In this document: positions 1 to 8,671 of the stretch, piece by piece | Layout of the letters: each line of letters opens with the position of its first letter | Numbering within the stretch: the stretch's first letter is position 1 | Assembly (NCBI GenBank): GCA_013360945.1 | Contig: JABWAQ010000035.1 | Span: 1-32,473 of the forward strand | Length of the DNA: 32,473 bases | From: Candidatus Brocadia sp. | GTDB lineage: Bacteria; Planctomycetota; Brocadiia; Brocadiales; Brocadiaceae | Reading direction: 5' to 3' | Position numbers and translations under genes: made by a program | The notes under the pieces: model-generated | What the model was told of the DNA's origin: nothing | The model's database searches: none | Seen by the model: only the letters and a program-made list of their open reading frames with translations

Positions 1-77
1 ATGGAAAGAGTTAGCTCTTCCAGTTGTTTACTATTAAGGCCTTTCGTAAAATCTACCAGACCTGCAATTCTACACAT
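1..77 (-). CDS. asnB: Asparagine synthase (glutamine-hydrolysing), N-terminal fragment
   Basis: The reverse strand from 77 reads MCRIAGLVDFTKGLNS and runs off the left edge of the window after about 25 codons. This is the start of the class II glutamine amidotransferase (Ntn) domain of asparagine synthases. Cys2, exposed once Met1 is removed, is the glutaminase nucleophile that supplies ammonia to the synthetase half of the enzyme. The family usually begins MCGIAG; here residue 3 is Arg. No Shine-Dalgarno sequence is visible before the ATG. Only the N-terminus is seen, so a paralogous amidotransferase of the same fold, such as a secondary-metabolite or capsule-linked asparagine synthase, cannot be excluded. 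Confidence 0.7.
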   Translation of the reverse strand, partial: MCRIAGLVDFTKGLNSKQLEELTLS

Positions 78-253
78 TTTATATTATCTGAAAACTATTT
101 TGAAAATTATCTGTAGGAATCGTTTTTTTACTATCGGCATGGTTATAATTATTACCTATTCAATTGATAAATAAGGAATTTTCGGGATGCGCATTCTCAA
201 GAATTAGTACGTATGTTTGCCAGTTGAAAAAAATTTTGGATTTTGGGTTAAAG

Positions 254-478
254 ACAACCACAGATTTCACGGACGATGCGAACGAATAAAAAACCCGAAA
301 TGCGAAAATTGAAATACAGAAGATATGAACAAATAATGTTTATAATAACAAACGTTTATTTTTCTAAACGTTTACTATTTAAAACATTTCTGAATAAAAT
401 ATCAACAAAAAATTTTTAAAAAGTTTAGATTCATTTAGGATTCTTTGTTTCTGTGTAATCTGCGAAATCTGTGGTTCC
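254..478. repeat. Two inverted arms of a CACAGATTTC-type dispersed repeat
   Basis: AACCACAGATTTC at 254-266 reappears as its exact reverse complement at 464-476, inside a longer stretch related to the CCACAGATTTCACAGATTACACAG type of short repeat seen in many environmental genomes. The arms are too far apart for a terminator. They look like two insertions of one short repeat in opposite orientation. Confidence 0.45.
350..374. promoter_or_regulatory. Pair of AAACGTTT palindromes, possible operator
   Basis: AAACGTTTA at 350-358 and TAAACGTTTA at 365-374 are two copies of the 8-bp palindrome AAACGTTT, 16 bp apart centre to centre and separated by a T-rich stretch. Paired palindromes can be a dimer-binding operator. 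There is no known regulator to assign, and the surrounding AT-richness raises the chance of coincidence. Confidence 0.2.
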
Positions 479-516
479 AAACGCATTTCTTGATTTGAGG
501 TTTCGCCGCACTCTCG

Positions 517-1542
517 TTATTTATGAGGTTCAATGATGACCTTGACGGAATCCCTGGCCTCTGCAACGAGTTTAAAACCTAAAGCGGTATCGGCAAGACC
601 TAACCGGTGGGTAATCAATTCTCCGACCTTTACCCTGCCCGCACGAATCAATTCGATGGCCGTCGCCGTGTCATCCGGAGGGCCGGCATAGGACATGATG
701 ACAGAATTGCAATTGCGCCAGAGATCCCAGAGGTTAATTGGAGTTGATACGTTGGGCTCCGTCGGGGCAAAAAAGAGGATCGTGCCGCCACGATCCACGG
801 AGTTAAGTGCCTGCTGAATGGCTGAGGCAGCTCCGGTACAGACGATGACAAGATCCGCCAGTCTCCCATGGTTCGTATTCCGGATTCGGGCAGGAACGTC
901 TTCTTTCGCATGGATTGCTATATCTGTTCCCGCTTGTTTGGCCATCTTCAAACGGTAATCAGTGATATCGACCGCAAAAACTCTTCCCGCCCCTAACGCG
1001 CGCGCAAGCTGGATATGCAATAGTCCTGAAATGCCGCTTCCAATGACCAGAATGCTCTGTCCGGGATGAAAACCCGCCTTCCTCTGACCAAGGAGTGTGC
1101 AAGCCAAAGGCTCTGCAAATGTCCCTTCCTCATAAGAAATCTCATCGGGCAGGATAAAGGTGCCACGATCAACGTTGATTGGGGGAATACGGATGTATTC
1201 AGAAAAACCGCCCGGATAAAAGTTCGTGGTCCGTAAGGTCTCGCATACTGAATAGTGACCGTTCAGGCAATAGTGGCAGGTATTGCATGGGACATGATGG
1301 GCAACCGTTACCCGGTCACCCACCTTGAAACGCTTAACTCCCTCACCAGCCGCAACGACTTCCCCGGCAATTTCGTGTCCCAATACAAGGGGAGCCTTTT
1401 TTATGCGATACCATTCCATGACATCACTTCCACAGATGCCGCTTGCCCGTACCTTTACCAATAATTCGCCCGGACCGATTTGCGGGTTTTGCATCTCCTC
1501 GACCCTCACGTCCCGGTTGTTATAATACATTGCTACACGCAC
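517..1542 (-). CDS. Zinc-dependent alcohol/polyol dehydrogenase (MDR family)
   Basis: This 341-residue protein is a medium-chain dehydrogenase/reductase of the sorbitol/threonine dehydrogenase type, which oxidises a secondary alcohol with NAD(P). The expected catalytic zinc ligands are Cys37 (in GICGSD), His56-Glu57 (GHEIAG) and Glu144 (FAEPLA). Four cysteines at 86, 89, 92 and 100 form the structural zinc lobe. The Rossmann motif GSGISG is at about 168-173. The start is GTG at 1542, giving RVAMYYNNRD as the first strand. The gene lies 61 nt behind the LsrF-like aldolase on the same strand, so the two are probably co-transcribed and may act on the same carbon skeleton. The substrate cannot be read from sequence; threonine 3-dehydrogenase, sorbitol dehydrogenase and butanediol dehydrogenase all look alike at this level. 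Confidence 0.88.
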   Translation of the reverse strand: MRVAMYYNNRDVRVEEMQNPQIGPGELLVKVRASGICGSDVMEWYRIKKAPLVLGHEIAGEVVAAGEGVKRFKVGDRVTVAHHVPCNTCHYCLNGHYSVCETLRTTNFYPGGFSEYIRIPPINVDRGTFILPDEISYEEGTFAEPLACTLLGQRKAGFHPGQSILVIGSGISGLLHIQLARALGAGRVFAVDITDYRLKMAKQAGTDIAIHAKEDVPARIRNTNHGRLADLVIVCTGAASAIQQALNSVDRGGTILFFAPTEPNVSTPINLWDLWRNCNSVIMSYAGPPDDTATAIELIRAGRVKVGELITHRLGLADTALGFKLVAEARDSVKVIIEPHK

Positions 1543-1603
1543 GGTATCTTCACCATCCTAATTTCAGAAAAAAGGTTATTTCCTTATCAAAATACATGCG
1601 AAA

Positions 1604-2401
1604 CTATTTTCCTTTTTCGCTCTTTACGGTGTTGAACAGATCATTAGCCTGCTTTGCGGTTGCATCTTCATGGATAATGGCACGCAATGCCCTGATCATT
1701 GCCACCGGATATTCATTCTGCCAGATATTTCTGCCCAGATTTACGCCAATGGCGCCTTTTTTCATGCCGTCGGAAACAAACTCAAAGACCTCAAGATCGC
1801 TATTGACTTTGGGTCCACCTGCCATGACTACCGGCACCGGACAACCGTCGGTAACCTTTTCAAAATTTTCACACCAATAGGTTTTTACGACGCGGGCGCC
1901 CAATTCCGCTGCAATGCGGCAGCAGAGGGCCAGGTAGCGGGCATCCCGCTTTTCCATTTCTCTTCCCACTGCCGTAACGGCCATTACGGGAATACCGTAT
2001 CGCTCCGCCTCATCAACCAGTTTTGACAGATTTAACAGGGTTTCCTTTTCGTAATCGCTGCCAATAAAGACAGAGATACCAACCCCGGAGGCATTCAAAC
2101 GGATAGCCTCCTCTATGGAAGTGGTTAGCCCTTCATTTGCAAGGTCTTTACCCACCATGCTGGTGCCCCCTGATACCCTGAGAATAATTGGCTTGCTGTT
2201 TTCTGGATTTATGCTTGCACGCAACACCCCCCGGGTACAGAAGAGTGCGTCGGCATAATCGATAATCGGTTTAATCGTTTCGCCAGGTCTCTCCAGTTTT
2301 GAAGTAGGTCCCTGGAAATATCCATGATCAATAGGCAGAAACATACAACGACCATTTGTTTTGATAAGCTGAGATAAACGATTCTTTATTCCCCAATCCA
2401 C
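1604..2401 (-). CDS. Class I aldolase, LsrF/DeoC-FbaB type
   Basis: This 265-residue TIM-barrel aldolase is very similar in motif order to E. coli LsrF, the thiolase of autoinducer-2 breakdown: MDWGIKNRLS, then DHGYFQGPTSKLERP, then CTRGVLR. Lys173 in VVKTYW is the expected Schiff-base lysine, and the phosphate-binding end reads VMAGGPKV and GVNLGRNIWQ. It is shorter than LsrF because it lacks the N-terminal extension. The start is GTG at 2401, chosen because AGGAGG (plus-strand CCTCCT at 2411-2416) sits 9 nt upstream. None of the other lsr genes is nearby; the neighbour is a zinc dehydrogenase 61 nt downstream. Fructose-bisphosphate aldolase or the ADH synthase of archaeal-type aromatic synthesis are alternative roles in the same family. 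Confidence 0.85.
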   Translation of the reverse strand: MDWGIKNRLSQLIKTNGRCMFLPIDHGYFQGPTSKLERPGETIKPIIDYADALFCTRGVLRASINPENSKPIILRVSGGTSMVGKDLANEGLTTSIEEAIRLNASGVGISVFIGSDYEKETLLNLSKLVDEAERYGIPVMAVTAVGREMEKRDARYLALCCRIAAELGARVVKTYWCENFEKVTDGCPVPVVMAGGPKVNSDLEVFEFVSDGMKKGAIGVNLGRNIWQNEYPVAMIRALRAIIHEDATAKQANDLFNTVKSEKGK

Positions 2402-2727
2402 TGTTTCAATCCTCCTGTCAAAATGTTAAAAAATCTACCTTTTGAAAGTAGTGCCTCTTTTTCTTCCCTGCACCATCATTGAATGGGTGACGTCATTTTT
2501 TACCGCGCAACCCGGCCTCGTCATTGTTGAAATGTGCGAATACCTTTTTCCCCTCTTTTAGCCTTCGTTAAAGGCATTTTCTGAAAGCATTTGATAAAAG
2601 GAGACATTCGGTTCCATGCTGCCCGAAAATTGCCCATATTTAATGTATAGGAATTTCAAACACCCCCCATAATCCCCCCGTTTACCGGGGGAAACAGGAG
2701 GGTAAGTCGCCGAAGGCCTAATTAAAT
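2402..2727. other. Intergenic region between cysE and the aldolase
   Basis: No coding sequence is supported. The part near 2411-2416 holds the Shine-Dalgarno of the aldolase gene. The part at 2661-2702 holds a C/G-rich hairpin listed separately. Nothing else stands out. Confidence 0.5.
2661..2702. repeat. C/G-rich palindromic repeat with strong hairpin
   Basis: CCCCCG at 2675-2680 pairs with CGGGGG at 2686-2691 around the loop TTTAC, flanked by further CCCCCC and GGAGGG blocks. It resembles the longer C/G-rich inverted repeat at 22647-22720. It lies just past cysE on the minus strand and could help end or stabilise the cys transcript, but no U-run follows. Confidence 0.5.
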
Positions 2728-3465
2728 CTAAATCCCATCCCCGTCTTTGTAATTTTTCATGAATATGGTCATTACCTCTGATTCTGTTTCGGAAATGCGC
2801 TCATCTTCTCCGCTCGAAAGCTTTAAAGTATCCTCCAGTTTTTTAATACGCTGTTTGAGTCTGCAATTTTCTTTTAACACCACCATGATAGCCTCGGCAA
2901 TGGGGTCGGGCAACTGTCCATGATCCAACATCACATCCTGTTCGTCTTTTTTTCGCTGTTTTATGATCCTGCCCGGCACACCGACAACGGTTGCATGGGG
3001 TGGCACGTCTTTTGTCACTACAGAACCGGAACCAATCCGCGCACAATCTCCTATAGTTATATTGCCCAGGATGCAGGCATTAGAGCCGACAATAACCTTT
3101 CTGCCGAGATTGGGGTGTCTTTTTGTCTTCTCAATAGTTGTGCCGCCAAGGACGACTCCTTTGTAGAGAAGACACCCTTCTCCAATTACCGCCGTTTCGC
3201 CTATGACAATACCCATGCCATGGTCAATAAATACGCCTCGCCCTATTTCGGCAGCCGGGTGTATTTCAATCCCTGTCAAAAACCGGTTTAGGTGAGAAAT
3301 AAAGCGGGACAATATAATCCACCCTCTTTTCCAAAGATAATGCGATATCCGGTACAGCCATAGCGCATGCACACCAGGATAACACAAAATTACTTCCAGC
3401 TTGCTCCGCGCCGCCGGGTCATTTTGAAAGGCGACATCAATGTCCTCTTTCAAGCGTCCAAACAT
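2728..3465 (-). CDS. cysE: Serine O-acetyltransferase
   Basis: The protein (245 aa) makes O-acetyl-L-serine from serine and acetyl-CoA, the first step of cysteine synthesis. An N-terminal helical part (about 1-65) leads into a left-handed beta-helix of hexapeptide repeats. The active-site segment is [17 protein letters not shown], with His82 as the likely catalytic base, followed by GVVLGGTT, the KRHPN loop and [13 protein letters not shown]. After about residue 180 there is a charged, probably coiled-coil tail not found in the short epsilon-type enzymes; it may replace the tail that binds CysK. The ATG overlaps the cysK stop by one base (TAATG), so translation of the two genes is likely coupled. 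Confidence 0.93.
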   Translation of the reverse strand: MFGRLKEDIDVAFQNDPAARSKLEVILCYPGVHALWLYRISHYLWKRGWIILSRFISHLNRFLTGIEIHPAAEIGRGVFIDHGMGIVIGETAVIGEGCLLYKGVVLGGTTIEKTKRHPNLGRKVIVGSNACILGNITIGDCARIGSGSVVTKDVPPHATVVGVPGRIIKQRKKDEQDVMLDHGQLPDPIAEAIMVVLKENCRLKQRIKKLEDTLKLSSGEDERISETESEVMTIFMKNYKDGDGI

Positions 3466-4394
3466 TAAAATTCCTTAAATAAGACGGTGGACAGATACCT
3501 TTCGCCCGTATCGGGAAGCACGACCACGGTCAACTTCCCTCTGTTCTCAGGTCTTGCGGCCACCTGTAATGCAGCATAGACGGCGGCTCCGGAAGAAATA
3601 CCAGCCAAAATCCCTTCTTGTCGCGCTAATTGGCGCGCTACTGCAAATGCCTGTTCATTCCTGACTGTGACAATTTCATCAACTACCTTCATGTTGAGAA
3701 TGTCCGGGATAAATCCTGCACCAAGCCCTTGAATTTTGTGAGGACCTGGTTTTCCCCCGGAAAGCACCGATGAATCGGCAGGCTCTACGGCAATAACCTT
3801 CAGTGAGGGTTTGCGCTTCTTGATGATCTCACCAACACCGGTGATTGTCCCGCCTGTGCCCACTCCCCCAACAAAGACGTCGATCTTGCCATCCGTATCA
3901 TTCCATATCTCTTCTGCCGTCGTTTTACGATGTATTTCCGGATTGGCCGGATTCTTGAATTGCTGCGGCATAAACGAATTCGGGGTATTCTTCAACAATT
4001 CTTCTGCCCTCGCAATAGCGCCCTTCATACCTTCAGCGCCAGGTGTTAATACAATTCCCGCGCCGAATGCCTTCAAAAGATCCCTTCGTTCTATACTCAT
4101 GGTGTCTGGCATCGTTAAAATCAGTTTATAACCCTTCGCAGCAGCCACAAAGGCCAGCGCAATACCCGTGTTGCCGGAAGTAGGTTCTATGATAATCGTG
4201 CTTTTGGTGAGTAATCCGGCCTTTTCCGCCGCCTCAATCATTGCGATTCCAATGCGATCCTTTACGCTGGCCATAGGATTAAAAGATTCCATTTTGGCAA
4301 CCACCGTGGACTCTAATCCTTTGGTAACATTATTTAATTTAACTAATGGCGTATTACCAATTGTATCAGTGATAGTCTCGTATATCCTTGCCAT
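3465..4394 (-). CDS. cysK: Cysteine synthase A (O-acetylserine sulfhydrylase)
   Basis: This PLP enzyme (309 aa) replaces the acetate of O-acetylserine with sulfide to give cysteine. Lys45 in NPMASVKDR is the Schiff-base lysine, [10 protein letters not shown] is the substrate-binding loop, [12 protein letters not shown] binds the PLP phosphate, and GISSGAA lies near the C-terminus. The start at 4394 ([10 protein letters not shown]) fits the family and has AAGGGG 6 nt upstream; an in-frame start 36 nt further out would add an unlikely 12 residues. It is the first gene of a cysK-cysE pair and is divergent from the rpoZ-like gene. Cystathionine beta-synthase-like enzymes are related, but length and pairing with cysE favour CysK. 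Confidence 0.95.
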   Translation of the reverse strand: MARIYETITDTIGNTPLVKLNNVTKGLESTVVAKMESFNPMASVKDRIGIAMIEAAEKAGLLTKSTIIIEPTSGNTGIALAFVAAAKGYKLILTMPDTMSIERRDLLKAFGAGIVLTPGAEGMKGAIARAEELLKNTPNSFMPQQFKNPANPEIHRKTTAEEIWNDTDGKIDVFVGGVGTGGTITGVGEIIKKRKPSLKVIAVEPADSSVLSGGKPGPHKIQGLGAGFIPDILNMKVVDEIVTVRNEQAFAVARQLARQEGILAGISSGAAVYAALQVAARPENRGKLTVVVLPDTGERYLSTVLFKEF

Positions 4395-4712
4395 ATTTTC
4401 CCCTTGATTAAATTCCCGCGTATAAAGCAAGCATTTTTAATTATGAAACAAAGCTTATATGTTATCATAGCGAGGAGTTATTTCTCAAGGAATTTTTACG
4501 GTTCAATTTCCCTTGACAAAAGAGAATTTGTCTATACTATTTATGGTTTAATCATACTGTTCAAGAATCTCAATGTCGAGAGACTATTCCGGTTGCTTTT
4601 AGAACGGGAACAGAAAACAACGATATCGCGGCGAACAAAACCAGGTATCCATGCAAAAAATACCGGTAAATTTATACTTTTATGGAACATATTTCTTATC
4701 ATAGGTGTTAAC
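4395..4712. other. Divergent intergenic region between cysK and rpoZ-like gene
   Basis: The plus frame is open across this stretch, but it translates to a sequence without recognisable domain and I treat it as non-coding leader. It must hold the promoters of both divergent genes. A TTGACA box at 4513-4518 is the only clear element. Confidence 0.45.
4513..4541 (+). promoter_or_regulatory. Possible promoter for the rpoZ-like gene
   Basis: A perfect TTGACA at 4513-4518 is followed by TATACT at 4533-4538. The spacing is only 14 nt, shorter than usual; the 17-nt position gives ACTATT, a poorer match. It lies about 170 nt ahead of the proposed GTG start, so the leader would be long. Confidence 0.3.
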
Positions 4713-4940
4713 GTGAATTATAAAAATATCGACGAACTAGCAAAACAAGTTGGTGGTTCATTGCGGCTTACGTCACTGATTATAAGCAGGGCAAGGCAAA
4801 TTATAAAAAAAGCTCCTGTGTTGGTTGAAACAGAAACAGACGACCCTGTTAAGATTGCATTTCTGGAATTGATGAAATCCAAGATCAAATTAAACGAAGG
4901 TGATTCACGGCAACCGAAAGCTTTAGAATCCAAAATATGA
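4713..4940 (+). CDS. rpoZ: RNA polymerase omega subunit-like protein
   Basis: The 75-residue product has the pattern of the omega subunit, which helps assemble RNA polymerase around beta-prime. SLRLTSLIISRARQII matches the conserved helix (R-x-x-L-T-x-L-I-x-x-R-A-R-Q), followed by PVLVETETDDPVKIAFLEL, where DPVKIAFLE matches the usual P-V-x-I-A-L-x-E. I chose the GTG at 4713 because AGGTG sits 5 nt upstream and homology begins right after it, although the frame is open back to 4404. It stands alone between the divergent cys genes and the ABC cluster. The family is short and weakly conserved, so the call is good but not certain. Confidence 0.68.
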   Translation: MNYKNIDELAKQVGGSLRLTSLIISRARQIIKKAPVLVETETDDPVKIAFLELMKSKIKLNEGDSRQPKALESKI

Positions 4941-5123
4941 GTTGCAGATTATCGTTGCCGTATTGCTATTTTATAGATGCGAGGGGATGTGTTGCATTTT
5001 AATTTGTATTGTAGTTAGACGAACATACTTATTTTTAAACTACATTATTAATCCGCCTGCCTTAATATTGCATCAAATCACAAACGTTAGTTTTTTTCAA
5101 AATTCATAACGCAACAAAATAAA

Positions 5124-5155
5124 CAAATCCCCCTGGTAAAGGAGGTGGAGAGGGG
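5124..5155. repeat. Partial copy of the C/G-rich repeat
   Basis: AAATCCCCCTGGTAAAGGAG at 5125-5144, followed by GTGGAGAGGGG, looks like a decayed version of the CCCCCT...AGGGGG repeat at 22647-22720. It lies in the 274-nt gap ahead of the ABC gene cluster. Confidence 0.35.
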
Positions 5156-5214
5156 AAAAATTCGCTAAACAAAGTAGTTTTAAAGGGTAATTATAAAAGG
5201 AGAGTTTCGTACAT

Positions 5215-6159
5215 ATGATTAAAGTTGACCATTTGGCAAAGCGCTATGCGGATGTATATGCCGTAAATGATATCTCATTTGAAGTTAATCAGGGTGAAAT
5301 TTTAGGGCTTTTGGGACCGAACGGTGCTGGCAAGACCACTACCATGCGTATCCTGACTTGTTATATGCCCGCAACCTCCGGAACTGCTACGGTTGCAGGG
5401 TATGATGTCTTCCGTGACTCGATTAATGTGCGCAAGCAGATAGGGTATTTGCCCGAAAACGTCCCCCTGTATCCCGAAATGCGGGTGAAAGAATATCTCT
5501 CGTTTCGCGCGAAACTGAAAAAAATACCCTATCGCGAACGCAAATTGAAGATCGGTGAATGTATCGAAAAATGCAGGATTACCGATGTACAAAACCAGAT
5601 CATCGGCACCCTGTCCAAAGGTTACCGCCAGAGGGTGGGGCTGGCAGACACCCTCGTCCATGACCCAAAGATACTCATTCTCGACGAACCAACGATCGGG
5701 CTTGACCCCAATCAAATCAGACAAGTCAGGCAACTCATAAAGGAATTAGGTGAAAAACACACCATCTTGTTGTCTACCCATATCCTCCCCGAAGTCGAAA
5801 TGATTTGCGGCCGCGTCATTATTATTAATAAGGGAAAAATAGTTGCCATGGATACACCATCCAATCTGGCTATTCAACTCAGGAGCGGAAATAACATTAT
5901 GCTGGAAGTGCGAGGCAATGGCGAAAAAATTAAAAATGCCCTATCCGGCATCAAAGGCGTAAAAAAGGTCGTTTGGCAGGAAAAGGGGGAAGTGGGCAAC
6001 TTTACCGTAGAGGCCGAAAGGAGTATGGACATTCGTGAAGACGTCTTTGCAAGCGTTGTAAAAAACAATGGAATTATTCGGGAGATGAAACAGGCCTCTA
6101 TAACGCTGGAAGAAATATTCCATCAGATTACGATGCAGGAACAGGAGGTAACGACATAA
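5215..6159 (+). CDS. ABC transporter ATPase, GldA/ABC-2 type
   Basis: The protein (314 aa) is the cytoplasmic ATPase of an ABC-2-type exporter. Walker A is GPNGAGKT at about 34-41, the signature LSKGYRQR begins near 133, Walker B is ILILDEP at about 153-159, and the H-loop is LLSTHI. A C-terminal domain of about 90 residues follows (NNIMLEVRGNGEKI onward), as in GldA and other ABC-2 ATPases. AAGGAGAG precedes the ATG. The permease starts at the next base after the stop, and the GldG-like and DUF4340 genes follow, so the ATPase most likely powers that complex. The transported substrate is not known. Confidence 0.92.
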   Translation: MIKVDHLAKRYADVYAVNDISFEVNQGEILGLLGPNGAGKTTTMRILTCYMPATSGTATVAGYDVFRDSINVRKQIGYLPENVPLYPEMRVKEYLSFRAKLKKIPYRERKLKIGECIEKCRITDVQNQIIGTLSKGYRQRVGLADTLVHDPKILILDEPTIGLDPNQIRQVRQLIKELGEKHTILLSTHILPEVEMICGRVIIINKGKIVAMDTPSNLAIQLRSGNNIMLEVRGNGEKIKNALSGIKGVKKVVWQEKGEVGNFTVEAERSMDIREDVFASVVKNNGIIREMKQASITLEEIFHQITMQEQEVTT

Positions 6160-6870
6160 ATGACAAGCGCCGGCACAATCTTTCAAAGAGAAATTAACGC
6201 ATATTTCTTATCACCGATCGCATACGTTGTTATTGCAGTATTTACCGTTTTTTCCGGTTATTTCTTTTCCATCATGCTCGGTCTCACCCAGGAATCTACA
6301 TTGCGATATAGTCTGGCCTATACGCAGTTTATACTTTCCATCCTGACTCCTGTTATCACCATGAGATTACTGGCCGAGGAAAACAAAACAGGGACGATTG
6401 AGCCTCTTATGACGGCCCCCGTTACCGATTTTGAAGTGGTATTCGGAAAATTTTTAGCGGCATGGGCACTTTACAATGTCATGATTGCGCCAACCGCTTT
6501 TTATATCATATTCTTAGCATGGGTAGGCAGCCCCGATTATGGAGCGATTATTGCCAGTTACATTGGACTGATCTTAATGGGCGGACTCTTTATTTCTATC
6601 GGATTGCTGGTGTCAGCCATCACAAAAAATCAAATTATCGCAGCCGTTATTGGAATCGTAGCGCTCCTCATACTGCTTGTGATTGGTTTGGCGAGCGCCG
6701 AAAATGAAGGTTGGTTCTACAGCGCCCTGAGATATATTGGCACCTATGATCACTGGGACACGTTTACAAAAGGGATTGTGGATACAAGGGATGTAATTTA
6801 CTACGTGAGCTTTACTGCATTACTCATATTTATCGTTGTACGCATTGTTGAGAGCAGGAGATGGAGATGA
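6160..6870 (+). CDS. ABC-2 type permease, GldF-like
   Basis: This 236-residue integral membrane protein has about six hydrophobic segments. Features typical of the ABC-2/GldF permeases are the opening TIFQREINAYFLSPIAYV, the RLLAEENKTGTIEPLMTAPV loop, and later VSAITKNQIIAAVIGI. It starts directly after the ATPase stop codon and overlaps the next gene by 4 nt (ATGA), so the three genes are surely one transcript. It should form the channel energised by the upstream ATPase. Gliding motility cannot be concluded, because homologs are widespread in bacteria that do not glide. Confidence 0.9.
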   Translation: MTSAGTIFQREINAYFLSPIAYVVIAVFTVFSGYFFSIMLGLTQESTLRYSLAYTQFILSILTPVITMRLLAEENKTGTIEPLMTAPVTDFEVVFGKFLAAWALYNVMIAPTAFYIIFLAWVGSPDYGAIIASYIGLILMGGLFISIGLLVSAITKNQIIAAVIGIVALLILLVIGLASAENEGWFYSALRYIGTYDHWDTFTKGIVDTRDVIYYVSFTALLIFIVVRIVESRRWR

Positions 6871-8570
6871 GCACTGTGAATACGAAAAAAAATGATTGGT
6901 TTGAGCAATTTGGCGGATATAGTATCCTGGCTGGAATTATCGCTGTTGTGGCAGGTTTTGGTGTATCAAGGATATTCAACGCCTGGGGACTATCATCCCT
7001 TATTCCGGTCGGCGTTGGCGGAGGTGTTGTTATCGGATTTGGTGCTGTCATGGCCATCCGGAAAAATTGGTTTTCAACTGAGGCATCAAAGAGGAAGGCG
7101 CTGGTTGGTACCAACGTTGCCATGATGTCCATCTTTGCGGCGTGCATCTTTGCGGTGGTTGGGTTTCTCAATAACCGTCATTATGAACGTTTTGACCTCA
7201 CACTTACCGGCAAATATTCCCTTTCCCCGAAAACAAAAAACATCCTGAAAAACCTTGACAAATCCGTTGTCATTACCACCCTCTTCAACCCGGGAGAGAT
7301 GTTTTATGAACAAATCCTGGATATCCTGAAAGAATACGCCTACCATTCGGACAAAATCAAGGTGGAAAGTGTCGACCCGTTAAGGAACCGCACCAAGGTC
7401 GAAGAGATGGCAAAACGCCTCAATATCAGCGATCTTCAACTTAACACCGTGGTATTTGAATGCGGCGATCATAGTAAACATGTACAGCAAAGCGAAGTGA
7501 TAGAAAAACAGTATCCCTTTAAATTTAAGGGAGAAGAGGCATTCACGGAGGCAATTCTCAATGTTACCCAAGAGAAACAATCTGCAATTTACTTCGTTAC
7601 GGGGCACGGCGAGCGTCAGTTCGAAGATTTCGACCGCGGTGGAATTTCTGGAATTGCCAACGCCCTTAAGAGGGATAACTGCCGTGTTGCACCCCTGGAT
7701 ATTTTGACTGCCAAGAAAATTCCTGATGATTGTGACGTGCTCGTGATTGCAGGACCAACCAAGGCGTATCTGACAGAAGAATTGAACATTATTCGCACCT
7801 ATCTTGAAAACAGGGGCAAGCTTTTACTTATGCTGGAACCAGCGCTTAGCCCGAATGCCCCTACGGGATTCAAGACATTTTTGCCTGAATACGGTATTGC
7901 AGTCCGCGATGATGTCGTTGTTTATAACAAAGTCAATATGCCCCTCTTTGGCATACAGACCGTTGCTGAAATCTATGTGGGAAAAGACGAATATGCTGAA
8001 GATCACGCTATTACCAACGATCTGAAGAATTTCAATACGATCCTTTTTGGTGTGTGCCCTGTCGATGCATCGCCGCCCAATGACCAAATGCCGTATCAGG
8101 CAACCGTGCTCATGCGGGCGCCTGAAGGGTCATGGGGAGAAATTGACGTTGCAAATTTGCGGCAGAAAAAACCCGAGTATAATATAGATACCGACGTGCA
8201 GGGCCCTGTGGCTCTGGCTGTGGCTTCTCAGGTGAAAGAATTACCAAAGGCCGTTACCCAATCACATCCTGCTATGGCTAATGACCCATCGGCTAAACCG
8301 CAGGGTGCGCGACTGGTCGTGTTCGGAGACGTGAATTTTGCCAGCAATGAATATGTAGAGAATCCCGGAAACGCAGACTTATTTCGCAATTCGATTAACT
8401 GGTTGGCCAAAAAGGAAACACAACTTGGTATCTCCGCCAAACCGCCTGATTTCCGCAAGGCAACGATCAACCCAATCCAGATGAAGGTTATCTTCTGGGT
8501 ATCGATTGCAGGAATACCGGTGATACCAATAATTGTTGGCAGCATGGTATGGTGGAAAAGACGCCGGTAA
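6867..8570 (+). CDS. GldG-like ABC-type auxiliary protein
   Basis: The protein (567 aa) belongs to the GldG / ABC_transp_aux group: N-terminal membrane helices (within about residues 15-100), then a large periplasmic region, and a C-terminal membrane helix (IPVIPIIVGSMVW) ending in KRRR. The start of the soluble part, RFDLTLTGKYSLSPKT, followed by a conserved stretch with VYFVTGHGE-type sequence (AIYFVTGHGER), is typical. I prefer the ATG at 6867 over that at 6861, because AGGAG at 6856-6860 then has 6 nt spacing and the start overlaps the permease stop as ATGA. The partner permease and ATPase are immediately upstream and a DUF4340 protein follows, the usual order for this system. Confidence 0.88.
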   Translation: MSTVNTKKNDWFEQFGGYSILAGIIAVVAGFGVSRIFNAWGLSSLIPVGVGGGVVIGFGAVMAIRKNWFSTEASKRKALVGTNVAMMSIFAACIFAVVGFLNNRHYERFDLTLTGKYSLSPKTKNILKNLDKSVVITTLFNPGEMFYEQILDILKEYAYHSDKIKVESVDPLRNRTKVEEMAKRLNISDLQLNTVVFECGDHSKHVQQSEVIEKQYPFKFKGEEAFTEAILNVTQEKQSAIYFVTGHGERQFEDFDRGGISGIANALKRDNCRVAPLDILTAKKIPDDCDVLVIAGPTKAYLTEELNIIRTYLENRGKLLLMLEPALSPNAPTGFKTFLPEYGIAVRDDVVVYNKVNMPLFGIQTVAEIYVGKDEYAEDHAITNDLKNFNTILFGVCPVDASPPNDQMPYQATVLMRAPEGSWGEIDVANLRQKKPEYNIDTDVQGPVALAVASQVKELPKAVTQSHPAMANDPSAKPQGARLVVFGDVNFASNEYVENPGNADLFRNSINWLAKKETQLGISAKPPDFRKATINPIQMKVIFWVSIAGIPVIPIIVGSMVWWKRRR

Positions 8571-8671
8571 GTTAAAGAATTTAAAACATCCCGGTTCACT
8601 GAAATGCTTCACTTCGTTCAAATTATTGCCTTAATTTCATGATATTCTACGCGGGAGGAAAGTAGTAAGCT

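Larger units (their letters stand above)
78..516. other. AT-rich intergenic region without a gene
   Basis: I see no credible coding sequence here. The region lies between the asparagine synthase start and the 3' end of the dehydrogenase gene. It holds two palindromic AAACGTTT boxes and two arms of a CCACAGATTTC-type dispersed repeat, which are listed separately. The rest is AT-rich and unremarkable. Confidence 0.6.

Noticed and set aside
1604..2401. Autoinducer-2 uptake and breakdown operon
   Set aside because: Only the LsrF-like enzyme is present; no lsrACDBRKG genes are nearby.
4404..4712. Open frame giving the rpoZ-like protein a 103-residue N-terminal extension
   Set aside because: The extension has no recognisable domain and omega subunits begin where the GTG at 4713 lies, with an AGGTG just before it.
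5215..8570. Gliding motility apparatus
   Set aside because: Gld-type ABC genes occur widely in non-gliding bacteria and no other gliding genes are present.
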